DNA of 64,000 bases from Sphingobium xenophagum NBRC 107872 (GTDB lineage: Bacteria > Pseudomonadota > Alphaproteobacteria > Sphingomonadales > Sphingomonadaceae): positions 85,963 to 149,962 of the forward strand of contig NZ_BARE01000017.1 of the NCBI RefSeq assembly GCF_000367345.1, given 5' to 3'. This document shows positions 1-7,766 of the stretch, piece after piece (position 1 is the stretch's first letter; each line of letters opens with the position of its first letter). The notes below the pieces were generated by a model, which was not told the DNA's origin, ran no database searches, and saw nothing but the letters and a program-made list of their open reading frames with translations. The translations under genes and the position numbers were made by a program.

Positions 1-470
1 GCATAGGGCGGCGTCAGCGCATTGGCCCATTGTGCCAGCCGGTCCTCGGCCACGGCCTTCGCCAATCCTGGGCGCGGGTCATAGGGTTCGGGGCGCAGCG
101 CCCAGATTTCCAGAAAATCGGCGGCATCGACCCGTCCGGTGGACAGCGCCTTCGCCCGGTCCAGCAGCGCGCTGACCAGCGCGTCGCCGGTCAGCGTGGC
201 GGTCGCCTTGCGCCGCGCCGTCAACCCTTGTTCGGCTCCGCTGCGCAACCAGTCATTCGCCCATGCTTCCTGCATGGCCGACAGCGGCGGAATGGGGGCA
301 GGCAATGGCGCGGGCGGCAATGGCTGCACCATTGCGGGGGGCAGTGTCGGCGCCACGGCCGGGGGTTGTGTTACCGGCGTCTGGGCGTAAGCGGGCAGGG
401 GGCTGGCACTAAGGACACTGGCGCCAAACAGGGCCAGCGTCGAAAAACGGATCATATCGGGACGGTTCAT
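1..470 (-). CDS. Murein L,D-transpeptidase (YcbB/YkuD family), N-terminal part, runs off the window
   Basis: Only the first 156 residues are inside the window; the gene continues past position 1. The start is the ATG at 470. The N-terminus (MNRPDMIRFSTLALFG followed by a hydrophobic stretch and AYAQ) reads as a Sec signal peptide, followed by a proline-rich linker (PPAMVQPLPPAPLPAP, about residues 45-70). The C-terminal piece ending in LAQWANALTPPY resembles the scaffold domain that precedes the YkuD catalytic domain in YcbB-like transpeptidases, which make 3-3 crosslinks in periplasmic peptidoglycan. The catalytic Cys/His region is outside the window, so the call rests on the N-terminal part. 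A second in-frame ATG lies at 455. The gene is divergent from the deacetylase-family gene at 527. Confidence 0.6.
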   Translation of the reverse strand, partial: MNRPDMIRFSTLALFGASVLSASPLPAYAQTPVTQPPAVAPTLPPAMVQPLPPAPLPAPIPPLSAMQEAWANDWLRSGAEQGLTARRKATATLTGDALVSALLDRAKALSTGRVDAADFLEIWALRPEPYDPRPGLAKAVAEDRLAQWANALTPPY

Positions 471-526
471 GCTGGACCAGATAGCGCAAAGCGGCCACCG
501 TTCAAATCACGATAGCGGAAAAGATC

Positions 527-1426
527 ATGCTGCACGTCGTTCACCATCCTGCCTATGTCTCTCCCGCAACACCCGGCAGCCGCTTTCGTTTCGACAAATA
601 TGGGCTGGTGATGGAGGCGTTGCGCGAAGTCGCGCCCGCCATGACGCTCCACACGCCCGATGCGATGCCGCGCGTCTGGATAGAGGCGGTGCATGATCCC
701 GCCTATGTGGAAGAAGTGCTGACCCTCACCGTCCCGCAGGCCAAGGAACGGCGGATCGGCTTTCCGGTGACCCAGCGGGTCATGCTTCGCTCCACCCTGT
801 CGCCCGGCGGCACCTGGGCGGCGGCGCGGCTGGCGCGTATCCACGGCTTTGCCGCCAATGCCGCAGGAGGCAGCCACCACGCGCTGGCCGATAGCGGGGC
901 GGGCTATTGCGTGTTCAATGATCTTGCCATCGCCGCCAACCGGCTGATCGCGGAAGGGGAGGCGGATCGTATCCTCATCCTCGACCTCGACGTGCATCAG
1001 GGCGACGGCACGGCTTCGCTGCTGGCGGGCCGGGCGGATATTTTCACCCTGTCGATCCATGCCGAAAAAAATTTCCCGGTGCGAAAGGCGCGTTCGACGC
1101 TGGACATCGGCTTGCCCGACGGGGTGGAGGATGCGGCCTATCTCGCCATCCTCCATGACACGCTGCCGCGCGTGCTGGATGATTTCGCGCCCGACCTCAT
1201 TCTCTATCAGGCCGGGGTCGATCCCCATGGCGACGACCGGCTGGGGCGGCTGGCCCTGACCGACGCGGGGCTGGATGCGCGCGACCGCTATGTTATGCGC
1301 CAGGCCCGCGCCCGCGCCATCCCGGTCGCCAGCACCATGGGCGGCGGTTATGGGGAGGACCGCATGGCCGTCGCCCATCGCCACGCCGCCTGCATGATCC
1401 GCATGGCGCAGGAAGCGATGGTTTGA
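527..1426 (+). CDS. Histone deacetylase family protein (class IV-like arginase-fold amidohydrolase)
   Basis: A 299-residue single-domain protein of the bacterial histone-deacetylase/acetoin-utilisation family. Visible motifs are the tandem active-site histidines in GGSHHA (residues 114-119), the metal-binding [10 protein letters not shown] (153-162), a second metal aspartate in [11 protein letters not shown] (near 230) and a glycine-rich GGGYG near the C-terminus. These residues coordinate Zn and polarise water to cleave an acetyl-amide. Length and motif order are complete, so the enzyme should be active. The bacterial substrate (acetyl-lysine, acetylpolyamine or another amide) cannot be told from sequence. 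It stands alone, divergent from the transpeptidase gene and convergent with the membrane protein that ends at 1460. Confidence 0.88.
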   Translation: MLHVVHHPAYVSPATPGSRFRFDKYGLVMEALREVAPAMTLHTPDAMPRVWIEAVHDPAYVEEVLTLTVPQAKERRIGFPVTQRVMLRSTLSPGGTWAAARLARIHGFAANAAGGSHHALADSGAGYCVFNDLAIAANRLIAEGEADRILILDLDVHQGDGTASLLAGRADIFTLSIHAEKNFPVRKARSTLDIGLPDGVEDAAYLAILHDTLPRVLDDFAPDLILYQAGVDPHGDDRLGRLALTDAGLDARDRYVMRQARARAIPVASTMGGGYGEDRMAVAHRHAACMIRMAQEAMV

Positions 1427-1459
1427 AGCTCCAACGGGTCAGATTGACGGCATCGCGGC

Positions 1460-2026
1460 TTAATGCACCGTCCCGACCGTGGGTTGCGCCCGGTCCATGA
1501 TCTTCGCCGCGATCAGTCCGGCCACGGCCAGCGCCACAAAGTCACTGAACGCCAGATAGAGAATATAGCCCCAGGGCGCATGGTTGAACACGGATTGCCC
1601 GACATGCATCCACAAGACCCCCGCCAGCGCGAAGATCAGGGCGACCCGGACCCGCTCGGCAAAGCCGGTCGTCACGAACCGCAGCGCCAGCGCAATCAGC
1701 ACGCCCACCACCAGCGACAGGATCAACCCGCCGATCAGGCTGGCGCTGTCCGTCACCGGAAAGCCGCTGCTGTTGTAGAAAATCTGCGCTATCGGCCCCT
1801 TGCCGTACAGGATCGTGCCCTCCGCCGTCGCCGGATCGGGGACAGTATAGACGCCGGTGCCGGTCGTGTTGAGCGCCTGCGCCAGCGCCGCCTGCAAATT
1901 GGCGCTCGCCTGTCCCTCCGCGCGGCTCATCGCCAGCGCGCTCAATGGCGTGCCCCAGAACAGGAAGCCTGTGATAAACATTGCAAAGCCGCCCAGCAGG
2001 CCGCCGATTACCGTCCGTATCATCAT
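1460..2026 (-). CDS. Hypothetical membrane protein (about four membrane segments)
   Basis: I do not recognise this 188-residue protein. It opens with MMIRTVIGGLLGGFAMFITGFLFW, a signal anchor or first membrane helix. A polar, probably periplasmic segment of about 60 residues follows (roughly 35-95), then three hydrophobic helices near 97-118, 128-148 and 155-175. A purine-rich GGGAGTGGAGAGC stretch just upstream of the ATG pair at 2026/2023 favours this start over an upstream in-frame ATG at 2080. Convergent with the deacetylase-family gene, and upstream of it on the same strand lies hisE with a short gap. Confidence 0.6.
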   Translation of the reverse strand: MMIRTVIGGLLGGFAMFITGFLFWGTPLSALAMSRAEGQASANLQAALAQALNTTGTGVYTVPDPATAEGTILYGKGPIAQIFYNSSGFPVTDSASLIGGLILSLVVGVLIALALRFVTTGFAERVRVALIFALAGVLWMHVGQSVFNHAPWGYILYLAFSDFVALAVAGLIAAKIMDRAQPTVGTVH

Positions 2027-2097
2027 GCTCTCCACTCCCTGTCCCGCCCATAAGGCTAGGCCAGAACGCAGCGGAGGCAAAATCTATCCGGTAATTG

Positions 2098-2418
2098 TCA
2101 ATCGGTAGGGCGCGATGCCTTTTCCGCGATGCCCGATACGCCCTCGCGCCGCTCCAGCTCGTCGCACACGGCATCCAGCGAAATGTCGCAATCGGCCAGC
2201 AGCAGCAGCAGGTGGAACAGCAGGTCCGCGCTTTCGCCGACCAGTTCGTCGCGGTTCCCCGCCATCGCGGCGATCACCGCCTCGACCGCTTCCTCGCCGA
2301 CCTTCTGCGCAATCTTGCCGCGTCCCCGCGCCGTCAGCTTGGCGACATAGGATGTGGACGGGTCAGCCGACCGCCGCTGGCGTATCGTCTGTTCAAGTGT
2401 AAAGAGGGTGGCGCGCAT
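2098..2418 (-). CDS. hisE: Phosphoribosyl-ATP diphosphatase
   Basis: A 106-residue HisE. It hydrolyses phosphoribosyl-ATP to phosphoribosyl-AMP and pyrophosphate, the second step of histidine synthesis, in the cytoplasm. It has the all-alpha NTP-pyrophosphohydrolase (MazG-like) signature: KVGEEAVEAVIAA (about 39-51) and ESADLLFHLLLLL (about 62-74), which hold the acidic Mg-binding residues. The length is typical of the stand-alone enzyme. It is the last gene of the his cluster here and is separated from hisF by the PEP-CTERM gene. Confidence 0.93.
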   Translation of the reverse strand: MRATLFTLEQTIRQRRSADPSTSYVAKLTARGRGKIAQKVGEEAVEAVIAAMAGNRDELVGESADLLFHLLLLLADCDISLDAVCDELERREGVSGIAEKASRPTD

Positions 2419-2462
2419 GGCTGCGCATCAAGCGCCGCGCGCGCCACCCGTCAATGGGAAAA

Positions 2463-2726
2463 TTATTTCCGCTTGCGGCCGCTGCGCAGCAGGCGGAAGC
2501 CGACAATGGCCACACCCATCGCAAACAGGCCCATCTGTTCGGGTTCAGGCACCGGAGTCGGAGTGCTGCCGCCTGAGCTGGACGTCGTGCCGCCGCTGCT
2601 GGTCGTGCCACCGCTGCTGGTGCCGCCGCCGCACTTGCCGAACCAGCACCATGTCGCCTGCGCCGGCGTCGCCGCACCGATCAGGCCAGCGGCCCCTGCC
2701 GCCAAAAGCATCTTGTTGAGTTTCAT
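2463..2726 (-). CDS. Small PEP-CTERM sorting-signal protein
   Basis: An 87-residue exported protein lying between hisF and hisE. The N-terminus MKLNKMLLAAGAAGLIGAATPAQA is a clear signal peptide with an AQA cleavage site. The mature region starts with a Cys pair (CWFGKC), then has a low-complexity Gly/Ser/Thr tract (about 33-53). The C-terminus is a textbook PEP-CTERM signal: VPEPEQ, a hydrophobic helix (GLFAMGVAIVGFRLL) and a basic tail RSGRKRK. Proteins with this tail are processed by an exosortase and sent to the envelope or exopolysaccharide. No exosortase gene lies in the window. The mature part is only about 40 residues. The start at 2726 is chosen by the signal peptide and an AGGGTG stretch upstream. 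Confidence 0.78.
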   Translation of the reverse strand: MKLNKMLLAAGAAGLIGAATPAQATWCWFGKCGGGTSSGGTTSSGGTTSSSGGSTPTPVPEPEQMGLFAMGVAIVGFRLLRSGRKRK

Positions 2727-2794
2727 GAATGTCACCCTGTTTCCGTTGAACCGATATGGTCGAACGCGACCCGCCAGGGTTAATGCAGCCTTCA

Positions 2795-2816
2795 TGCCGG
2801 ATGGTGCCATCCGGCA
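2795..2816. repeat. Perfect 10-bp inverted repeat between hisF and the PEP-CTERM gene
   Basis: TGCCGGATGG, a 2-nt spacer and CCATCCGGCA form a perfect hairpin 69 nt upstream of the PEP-CTERM start codon, in the gap after hisF. It has no T-tract on either side, so an operator or RNA structure is as likely as a terminator. TTAA motifs flank it (near 2780 and 2838). Confidence 0.5.
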
Positions 2817-2892
2817 GATTTCCGCCATTTTCAGGGTTAACGACGCTTCCGGAAATATGGTTACTGTAAAGTAAATCGACGTTTTTGCGGGG

Positions 2893-3657
2893 TCAGGCCG
2901 CCCGCACCGGCACGCCCGCCGCCGCCAGCGCGCGATGGGCTTCCGCGATGCTGTGCTGCCCGAAATGGAATATCGACGCCGCCAGCACCGCGCTGGCATG
3001 ACCCATCGTCACGCCCTCGACCAGATGGTCCAGCGTCCCCACGCCGCCGCTGGCGATGACGGGGATCGATACCGCGTCGGCAATGGTCCGCGTCAGCGCC
3101 AGGTCATAGCCCGCTTTCGTCCCGTCGCCATCCATCGACGTCACCAGCAATTCGCCAGCGCCCAGCTGCGCCAGTCGCAGCGCATGCTCCAGTGCGTCGA
3201 TCCCGGTCGGCTTGCGCCCGCCATGGGTGAAGATTTCCCAACGCCCTTCGCCGACTTTGCGCGCGTCCACTGATCCCACGATACACTGGCTGCCGAAACG
3301 ATCGGCAATCTCCGCCACCAGTTCGGGCCGCGCCACCGCCGCGCTGTTCACCGCCACCTTGTCCGCGCCTGCCAGCAGCAGCGCGCGCGCATCGTCGGGC
3401 GTGCGGACCCCGCCGCCGACGGTGACGGGCATGAAGCAGACTTCGGCCGTGCGCCGCACCACGTCGAGGATAGTCCCTCGCGCCTCGTGCGTCGCGGTAA
3501 TGTCCAGAAAGCACAGTTCGTCCGCGCCCGCCGCGTCATACAGCTTCGCCTGCTCGACCGGATCGCCCGCATCGCGCAGATCGACGAAGTTCACGCCCTT
3601 GACCACGCGCCCGTTGGCGACGTCCAGACAGGGGATGACGCGGGTGCGGACGGTCAT
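2893..3657 (-). CDS. hisF: Imidazole glycerol phosphate synthase, cyclase subunit
   Basis: A 254-residue HisF. It uses ammonia from HisH to turn PRFAR into imidazole glycerol phosphate and AICAR. It has the typical N-terminus [13 protein letters not shown] with the catalytic Asp, the phosphate loops [12 protein letters not shown] and [11 protein letters not shown], and the second catalytic Asp in [14 protein letters not shown]. The ATG at 3657 fits the family N-terminus; in-frame ATGs at 3666 and further upstream would add residues the family lacks. A GGGATGG stretch precedes it. hisF is cut off from hisA by a plus-strand toxin-antitoxin cassette, so it must be transcribed from its own promoter in the 57-nt divergent gap (3658-3714) or by read-through. 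Confidence 0.96.
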   Translation of the reverse strand: MTVRTRVIPCLDVANGRVVKGVNFVDLRDAGDPVEQAKLYDAAGADELCFLDITATHEARGTILDVVRRTAEVCFMPVTVGGGVRTPDDARALLLAGADKVAVNSAAVARPELVAEIADRFGSQCIVGSVDARKVGEGRWEIFTHGGRKPTGIDALEHALRLAQLGAGELLVTSMDGDGTKAGYDLALTRTIADAVSIPVIASGGVGTLDHLVEGVTMGHASAVLAASIFHFGQHSIAEAHRALAAAGVPVRAA

Positions 3658-3714
3658 GGCTGCCATCCCATTTTTCGGATTCTCAACGCTCTGAGCATGT
3701 GTTAGGCCCTTGAT

Positions 3715-4422
3715 ATGTTCCAACGCCATCAAGATTTCGCAGTTTATCAGCCTGGCGAGGCTGCGCGGCTTTTGGGCGTGCAACCGGCCAAGATCAAGCG
3801 CTGGTTAGGCGGATATGAATATCGGCGGGGTGATCGGATCGTCGAACAGGCACCGTTATGGACCTCGGAATATTCCAATCTGGATGATATCTATCTCGGA
3901 TTTCGGGATTTAATCGAAATTCGCTTTGTGATCGCATTTATGCGCGCAGGGTTAGGCAAAAATTCTGTGCGTTCACTTTTGTCGAAGGCGCGGGTGCTGG
4001 TTGGTCATGATTATCCTCTTTCGACCCGGCAATTCCAAACCGATGGCAGAACACTGTTTCTGGAAATTTGGGACCATGAGCGGGATGGTGAGGTAGGCCA
4101 CACTATTGATGTTCGAGATGGGCAACATGCGTTCAGATCGCTGATCAGTCCTACTTTCAAGGATTTGGATTTTGATCATGGAATTGTATCGAAATGGCAT
4201 GTCGTTGGGCGGCGCAGGCGCATATCCATTGCACCAGCAGTAGCGTTTGGCCAGCCTGTTATTGATGATACGGGTATTCCTACCTTTCGTATTCTCGAGG
4301 CATATGAAGCTGAGAGAGATGAAGCGATTGTCGCTCGACAATTTGAAGTTCCGGTATCGGTGGTGCGATCCGCAATCGAATTTGAACGAGGACTTTCCCA
4401 AAAGCGTGCGGCTTCTACTTGA
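3715..4422 (+). CDS. DUF433-type antitoxin with N-terminal MerR-like helix-turn-helix
   Basis: A 235-residue protein. Residues about 8-32 ([22 protein letters not shown]) look like a MerR-type HTH. The middle contains [18 protein letters not shown] and [17 protein letters not shown]. The C-terminal part (about 175-228: [20 protein letters not shown], then [18 protein letters not shown]) matches the DUF433 pattern. Such proteins are paired with DUF5615 PIN-like toxins in bacterial chromosomes, and a remnant of that toxin overlaps the 3' end. The codon use is more AT-rich than that of the flanking his genes, which suggests horizontal acquisition. Its job as antitoxin and autorepressor is inferred from the family and the pairing. 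Confidence 0.75.
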   Translation: MFQRHQDFAVYQPGEAARLLGVQPAKIKRWLGGYEYRRGDRIVEQAPLWTSEYSNLDDIYLGFRDLIEIRFVIAFMRAGLGKNSVRSLLSKARVLVGHDYPLSTRQFQTDGRTLFLEIWDHERDGEVGHTIDVRDGQHAFRSLISPTFKDLDFDHGIVSKWHVVGRRRRISIAPAVAFGQPVIDDTGIPTFRILEAYEAERDEAIVARQFEVPVSVVRSAIEFERGLSQKRAAST

Positions 4423-4792
4423 TGAGAATTTGCCGCCGCGCGCGGCCCGTAGTCTTCAAGCTCTTTTCGAGGAGCATGAGATTGTAGCGCTGCGTCAGAA
4501 ATTTGGGCGACCGGGCATTTCGGATAAGGAGTGGATAGAGGCGCTGGGCAATGAAGGCCGATGGTCAGTTTTGACAGCGGATTGACGGATTGGCCGTAAT
4601 GCGATCGAAAGAGACGCATTTTTGCGTAACAATCTGGTTGGCTTTGTATTGGCGCCGTCGCTCAGGAAAAAGCCCCTTCATCAACAGATTGCTCGGCTGC
4701 TGTATATCTGGCCTGACATTGTGGGACAGTCCGAATTGGTTTCCAGAGGGCTGTTTGAAATCAGTGAACGCGGTAGACTCAAGCAAATTTGA
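4406..4792 (+). pseudogene. DUF5615 PIN-like toxin, interrupted by an in-frame TGA
   Basis: Translation from the GTG at 4406, which overlaps the end of the antitoxin gene and has GAGGA upstream, gives [17 protein letters not shown] and continues to SVLTAD, then hits TGA at 4583-4585 after 59 residues. Read on in the same frame the sequence stays coding: RIGRNAIERDAFLRNNLVGF through to SERGRLKQI, ending at the TGA at 4790-4792. The expected DUF5615 protein is about 125 residues, so this is a full-length gene with one nonsense codon (CGA to TGA would explain it). The acidic residues of the N-terminal half remain but the C-terminal half is lost. The original stop abuts the hisA stop with no spacer. 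A truncated 59-residue product could still be made. Confidence 0.8.
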
Positions 4793-5530
4793 TCACGCCG
4801 CCGCCTGCGCCACGGCCAGCGCCGTTTTCAGGTCCAGCCGCCCGTCATACAGCGCCCGCCCGGTAATCACGCCCTCGATGCCGTCGTCGGCGTGCAGGCT
4901 CAATATCCTGATGTCGGCGATCCCCGCCACGCCGCCGCTCGCGATCACCGGAATGTCGGTCGCCCGCGCCAGATCGACCGTCGCCTCGACATTGCAGCCT
5001 TTCAGCATCCCGTCGCGGCCCACATCGGTAAAGAGCAGGCTGGCAACGCCCGCATCCTCGAACCGCCGGGCCAGGTCGATCACCGGCATGTCCGATTTTT
5101 CCGCCCAGCCATCGGTCGCGACGAACCCGTCGCGCGCATCGACCGCCACGACGATCCCGCCGGAAAAATCGCGCGCCGCCAGCTTGACGAAGGCCGGATC
5201 TTTCAGCGCCGCCGTGCCGATGACGATGCGCGACACGCCAAGGTCGAACCAGCGTTCCACAGCTTCCCGGTTGCGGATGCCGCCGCCCAGCTGGACATGG
5301 CCCGGAAAAGTCTCGACAATCCGCTCGACCGCCGCGGCGTTCACCGCATGGCCCGCAAAGCTCCCGTCCAGATCGACGACATGCAGATGCTGCGCCCCCG
5401 CCTGGGCAAACAGCGCCGCCTGCGCCGCCGGATCGTCGCCATAAACGGTCGCACGATCCATATCGCCCTCGGCCAGGCGCACGACCTGCCCGTTTTTCAG
5501 ATCAATGGCGGGAAAGACGATTAGAGACAT
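4793..5530 (-). CDS. hisA: Phosphoribosylformimino-5-aminoimidazole carboxamide ribotide isomerase
   Basis: A 245-residue HisA, a TIM barrel that isomerises ProFAR to PRFAR (fourth step of histidine synthesis). Visible: IVFPAIDLKNGQVVRL with the catalytic Asp, HVVDLDGSF, LGGGIRNREAV and the C-terminal TDVGRDGMLKG plus ASGGVAGI phosphate loop. The start is the ATG at 5530 (MSLIVFPAID); an upstream in-frame ATG at 5545 would add five residues not usual for the family. Its 3' end abuts the toxin remnant. Upstream lies a REP-like doublet that separates it from hisH. Confidence 0.96.
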   Translation of the reverse strand: MSLIVFPAIDLKNGQVVRLAEGDMDRATVYGDDPAAQAALFAQAGAQHLHVVDLDGSFAGHAVNAAAVERIVETFPGHVQLGGGIRNREAVERWFDLGVSRIVIGTAALKDPAFVKLAARDFSGGIVVAVDARDGFVATDGWAEKSDMPVIDLARRFEDAGVASLLFTDVGRDGMLKGCNVEATVDLARATDIPVIASGGVAGIADIRILSLHADDGIEGVITGRALYDGRLDLKTALAVAQAAA

Positions 5531-5558
5531 GGGCTCACCAGACAATATTGGGGCAGCG

Positions 5559-5624
5559 TGTTCCCGCGCAGGCGGGAACCCAGCTCCGACGTTTCAACTG
5601 GGTTCCCGCCTTCGCGGGAACACG
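5559..5624. repeat. REP-like palindromic doublet, copy A1 (26-14-26)
   Basis: Two 26-nt arms in inverted orientation (5559-5584 and 5599-5624), separated by 14 nt. They match at 25 of 26 positions. Each arm is itself a hairpin: GTTCCCGC, a short loop, GCGGGAAC. The same architecture occurs at 53779-53844. It fills the hisA-hisH gap and could be a REP/BIME-type mobile palindrome, a transcript stabiliser or an attenuator within the operon. Confidence 0.85.
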
Positions 5625-5635
5625 GATCGGCATCA

Positions 5636-6253
5636 TCACGGCTTCCACTCCAGAAAGCGCGACAGGAAGGAAAGGCCATAGGTCTGGCTCTTTTCCGGGT
5701 GAAACTGGCAACCGATAATCGTGTCGCGCGCGACCGCCGCGACCAGCGGGCCGCCATGGTCGGTCACGGCCGCGACATGCGCCGGATCGGTCGCCTCGAA
5801 ATGATAGCTGTGCAGGAAATAGGCCTCGCCCGCTTCGATCAGGGGCGGCGCGCCGTTCAGCACGACATCGTTCCACCCCATATGCGGCACCTTGATGCTG
5901 GCGTCGTCCGGCTGCATCAGCCGCACCGTGCCGCCGATCCAGCCCAGCCCTTCATGCCGCCCGAATTCCTCGCCCGCGTCGGCCAGCAATTGCATGCCCA
6001 CGCACACGCCCAGAAACGGCACGCCGCGCCGATGCACGGCCTCGCCCATCGCCTCGACCATGCCGGGGATCGCCACCAGCGCATCGCGGCACGCCCGGAA
6101 CGCGCCTACGCCCGGCAACACGATCCGGTCGGCCCGCGCCACCACATCGGCGTCGGCGGTAATGACGACATCGCCCGCCCCCGCCTTGCGCAGGGCATTA
6201 TAGACCGAATGCAGATTGCCCGCGCCATAATCGATCAGGGCGACCCCGCTCAC
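5636..6253 (-). CDS. hisH: Imidazole glycerol phosphate synthase, glutaminase subunit
   Basis: A 205-residue class I glutamine amidotransferase that feeds ammonia to HisF. The catalytic triad is visible: Cys84 in [10 protein letters not shown], and His185 and Glu187 in QFHPEKS. The N-terminus [10 protein letters not shown] and oxyanion-strand PGVGAF are typical. The start codon is GTG at 6253, overlapping the hisB TGA stop as GTGA, so hisB and hisH are translationally coupled. Confidence 0.96.
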   Translation of the reverse strand: MSGVALIDYGAGNLHSVYNALRKAGAGDVVITADADVVARADRIVLPGVGAFRACRDALVAIPGMVEAMGEAVHRRGVPFLGVCVGMQLLADAGEEFGRHEGLGWIGGTVRLMQPDDASIKVPHMGWNDVVLNGAPPLIEAGEAYFLHSYHFEATDPAHVAAVTDHGGPLVAAVARDTIIGCQFHPEKSQTYGLSFLSRFLEWKP

Positions 6254-6837
6254 AACATCCCCTTGGTCGACGGGATCGCGTCCGCCTTGCGCGGGTCGAT
6301 CTCCACCGCCTGCCGCAGCGCGCGGGCCAGCCCCTTGAACGCGCTTTCGACGATATGGTGATTATTGCTGCCATACAGACATTCGATGTGCAGCGTGATG
6401 CCGGCGGCCTGCGCGAAGCTGTGGAAGAAATGCTCCACCATCTCCGCGTCCCACTCGCCGATCTTCTGCACGGTGAAGGGCAGCTTGCACACCAGCCATG
6501 GCCGCCCCGAAATGTCGAGCGCCACCCGTGTCAGCGTCTCGTCCATCGGTGAATAGACGGAGCCATAGCGCGAAATCCCGCGCTTGTCGCCCAGCGCCTT
6601 GGCCACCGCCTCGCCAATGGCGATTGCGCTGTCTTCGGTCGTGTGATGCTGGTCGACATGCAGGTCGCCCACGGTCTTGACGCTCATGTCGATCAGCGAA
6701 TGGCGAGACAATTGCTCGATCATATGGTCGAGGAAGCCGATGCCCGTCGACACCGTATAAAGACCCGTGCCGTCAAGGTTGACGGTTACGTCGATCTGGG
6801 TTTCCGCCGTGTTGCGGTGAATCTCGGCCGTGCGCAT
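6250..6837 (-). CDS. hisB: Imidazoleglycerol-phosphate dehydratase
   Basis: A 195-residue monofunctional HisB, which dehydrates imidazole glycerol phosphate to imidazole acetol phosphate with two Mn ions. Metal-binding His/Glu motifs are visible: [28 protein letters not shown] and [13 protein letters not shown]. No HisB phosphatase domain is attached. The start is the ATG at 6837 ([13 protein letters not shown]). First gene of the his operon on the minus strand; its promoter must lie in the 98-nt gap shared with sspB. Confidence 0.96.
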   Translation of the reverse strand: MRTAEIHRNTAETQIDVTVNLDGTGLYTVSTGIGFLDHMIEQLSRHSLIDMSVKTVGDLHVDQHHTTEDSAIAIGEAVAKALGDKRGISRYGSVYSPMDETLTRVALDISGRPWLVCKLPFTVQKIGEWDAEMVEHFFHSFAQAAGITLHIECLYGSNNHHIVESAFKGLARALRQAVEIDPRKADAIPSTKGML

Positions 6838-6935
6838 GCTGGCCCTATAGCGCGTGCCGCGCGTCATGCAATCTGGACCTGCAATCTGAGGCGCGGGGGT
6901 TGACCCCCTGTTTCGCGCCGTTAGGACATTGCGCC

Positions 6936-7412
6936 ATGAGCGATGACCTGCCCGACAGCCTGATTCCCTATGACGAAATCGTGCAGGAAGCCCTGCGCGC
7001 CGTCGTCGGCCGCGTGCTGGGAGAGGTGCAGGCCAGCGGCGGCCTGCCCGGCAGCCACCATTTCTACATCACCTTCAAGACCCAGGCCCCCGGCGTCGAC
7101 ATCCCCAAGCGACTGATCGAGCGCTTCCCGGACGAAATGACCATCGTCCTCCAGAATAAATATTGGGACTTGAAGGTCAGCGACCATCATTTCGAGGTCA
7201 GCCTGACCTTCAACCAGGTCGCCGCCCACCTCATCATCCCCTTCGCGGCGATCACGGCGTTCGTCGACCCCGCCGTCAACTTCGCCCTGCAATTCCAGGT
7301 CGCGGGCGACGCCCTGCCCGAACCCCATGACGAAGCCGAAAATGACGGCCCGCAAGTCGTGGCGGAAGATGGCTCCAACGTGGTGACGGTGGACTTCGGC
7401 AAGAAGAAGTAG
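6936..7412 (+). CDS. sspB: ClpXP protease specificity-enhancing factor
   Basis: A 158-residue alphaproteobacterial SspB. SspB dimers bind ssrA-tagged proteins and tether them to ClpX for degradation. The folded domain (about 8-120) has the family pattern: [44 protein letters not shown] and [20 protein letters not shown]. An acidic linker follows, then a short C-terminal peptide [10 protein letters not shown], which by family knowledge docks on the ClpX zinc domain. The ATG at 6936 is preferred over an upstream in-frame ATG at 6900. Divergent from hisB. Confidence 0.92.
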   Translation: MSDDLPDSLIPYDEIVQEALRAVVGRVLGEVQASGGLPGSHHFYITFKTQAPGVDIPKRLIERFPDEMTIVLQNKYWDLKVSDHHFEVSLTFNQVAAHLIIPFAAITAFVDPAVNFALQFQVAGDALPEPHDEAENDGPQVVAEDGSNVVTVDFGKKK

Positions 7413-7529
7413 GCGCGGGCGACGGCTAGGCCGCGCCTGTTCGCACGACCCTCCCTAACCCCTCATCACTCCGGACTTGCTCCGGAACTTTGCTTCTTTC
7501 GGGGGCCAGCAGTGGTTGTTATACTCACT

Positions 7530-7571
7530 GCAAAGTGATCATGGCTAGACGAGATGAGATCATCACTTTGC
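7530..7571. promoter_or_regulatory. Perfect 10-bp inverted repeat with 22-nt spacer, possible operator
   Basis: GCAAAGTGAT (7530-7539) and ATCACTTTGC (7562-7571) are exact inverted repeats. A TTATACT sequence precedes them. They sit in the gap between sspB and two divergent small genes, in AT-richer DNA. Function unknown; an operator or RNA hairpin is possible. Confidence 0.4.
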
Positions 7572-7608
7572 TAGATTGCTATACCGACGGTATTATTGTT
7601 AGTCCGAC

Positions 7609-7743
7609 TTAATTACCCTTTGGCCGGTCCTTCGGGGTGGGGCGAGGCGTCGGGGTCGGCGTGGGGTGGCGCTCACCGTCGCGCTTCTGGACGCTCGCTT
7701 GATCGTTGTTCACGCGCGTCTGCTTTTCGGGTTCTTTTGCCAT
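7609..7743 (-). CDS. Hypothetical 44-aa Pro/Thr/basic peptide
   Basis: Translation from the ATG at 7743 gives MAKEPEKQTRVNNDQ and a tail with TPTPTPRPTPKDRP. The composition is hydrophilic and disordered. No clear ribosome binding site is visible and I do not recognise a family. It is divergent from the membrane protein at 7767 with only 23 nt between start codons. It could be non-coding. Confidence 0.3.
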   Translation of the reverse strand: MAKEPEKQTRVNNDQASVQKRDGERHPTPTPTPRPTPKDRPKGN

Positions 7744-7766
7744 GCATATGAGTTTAGACAAACTGC

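Noticed and set aside
467..1384. Minus-strand frame opposite the deacetylase-family gene
   Set aside because: The plus-strand gene has complete catalytic motifs; the antisense frame has none.
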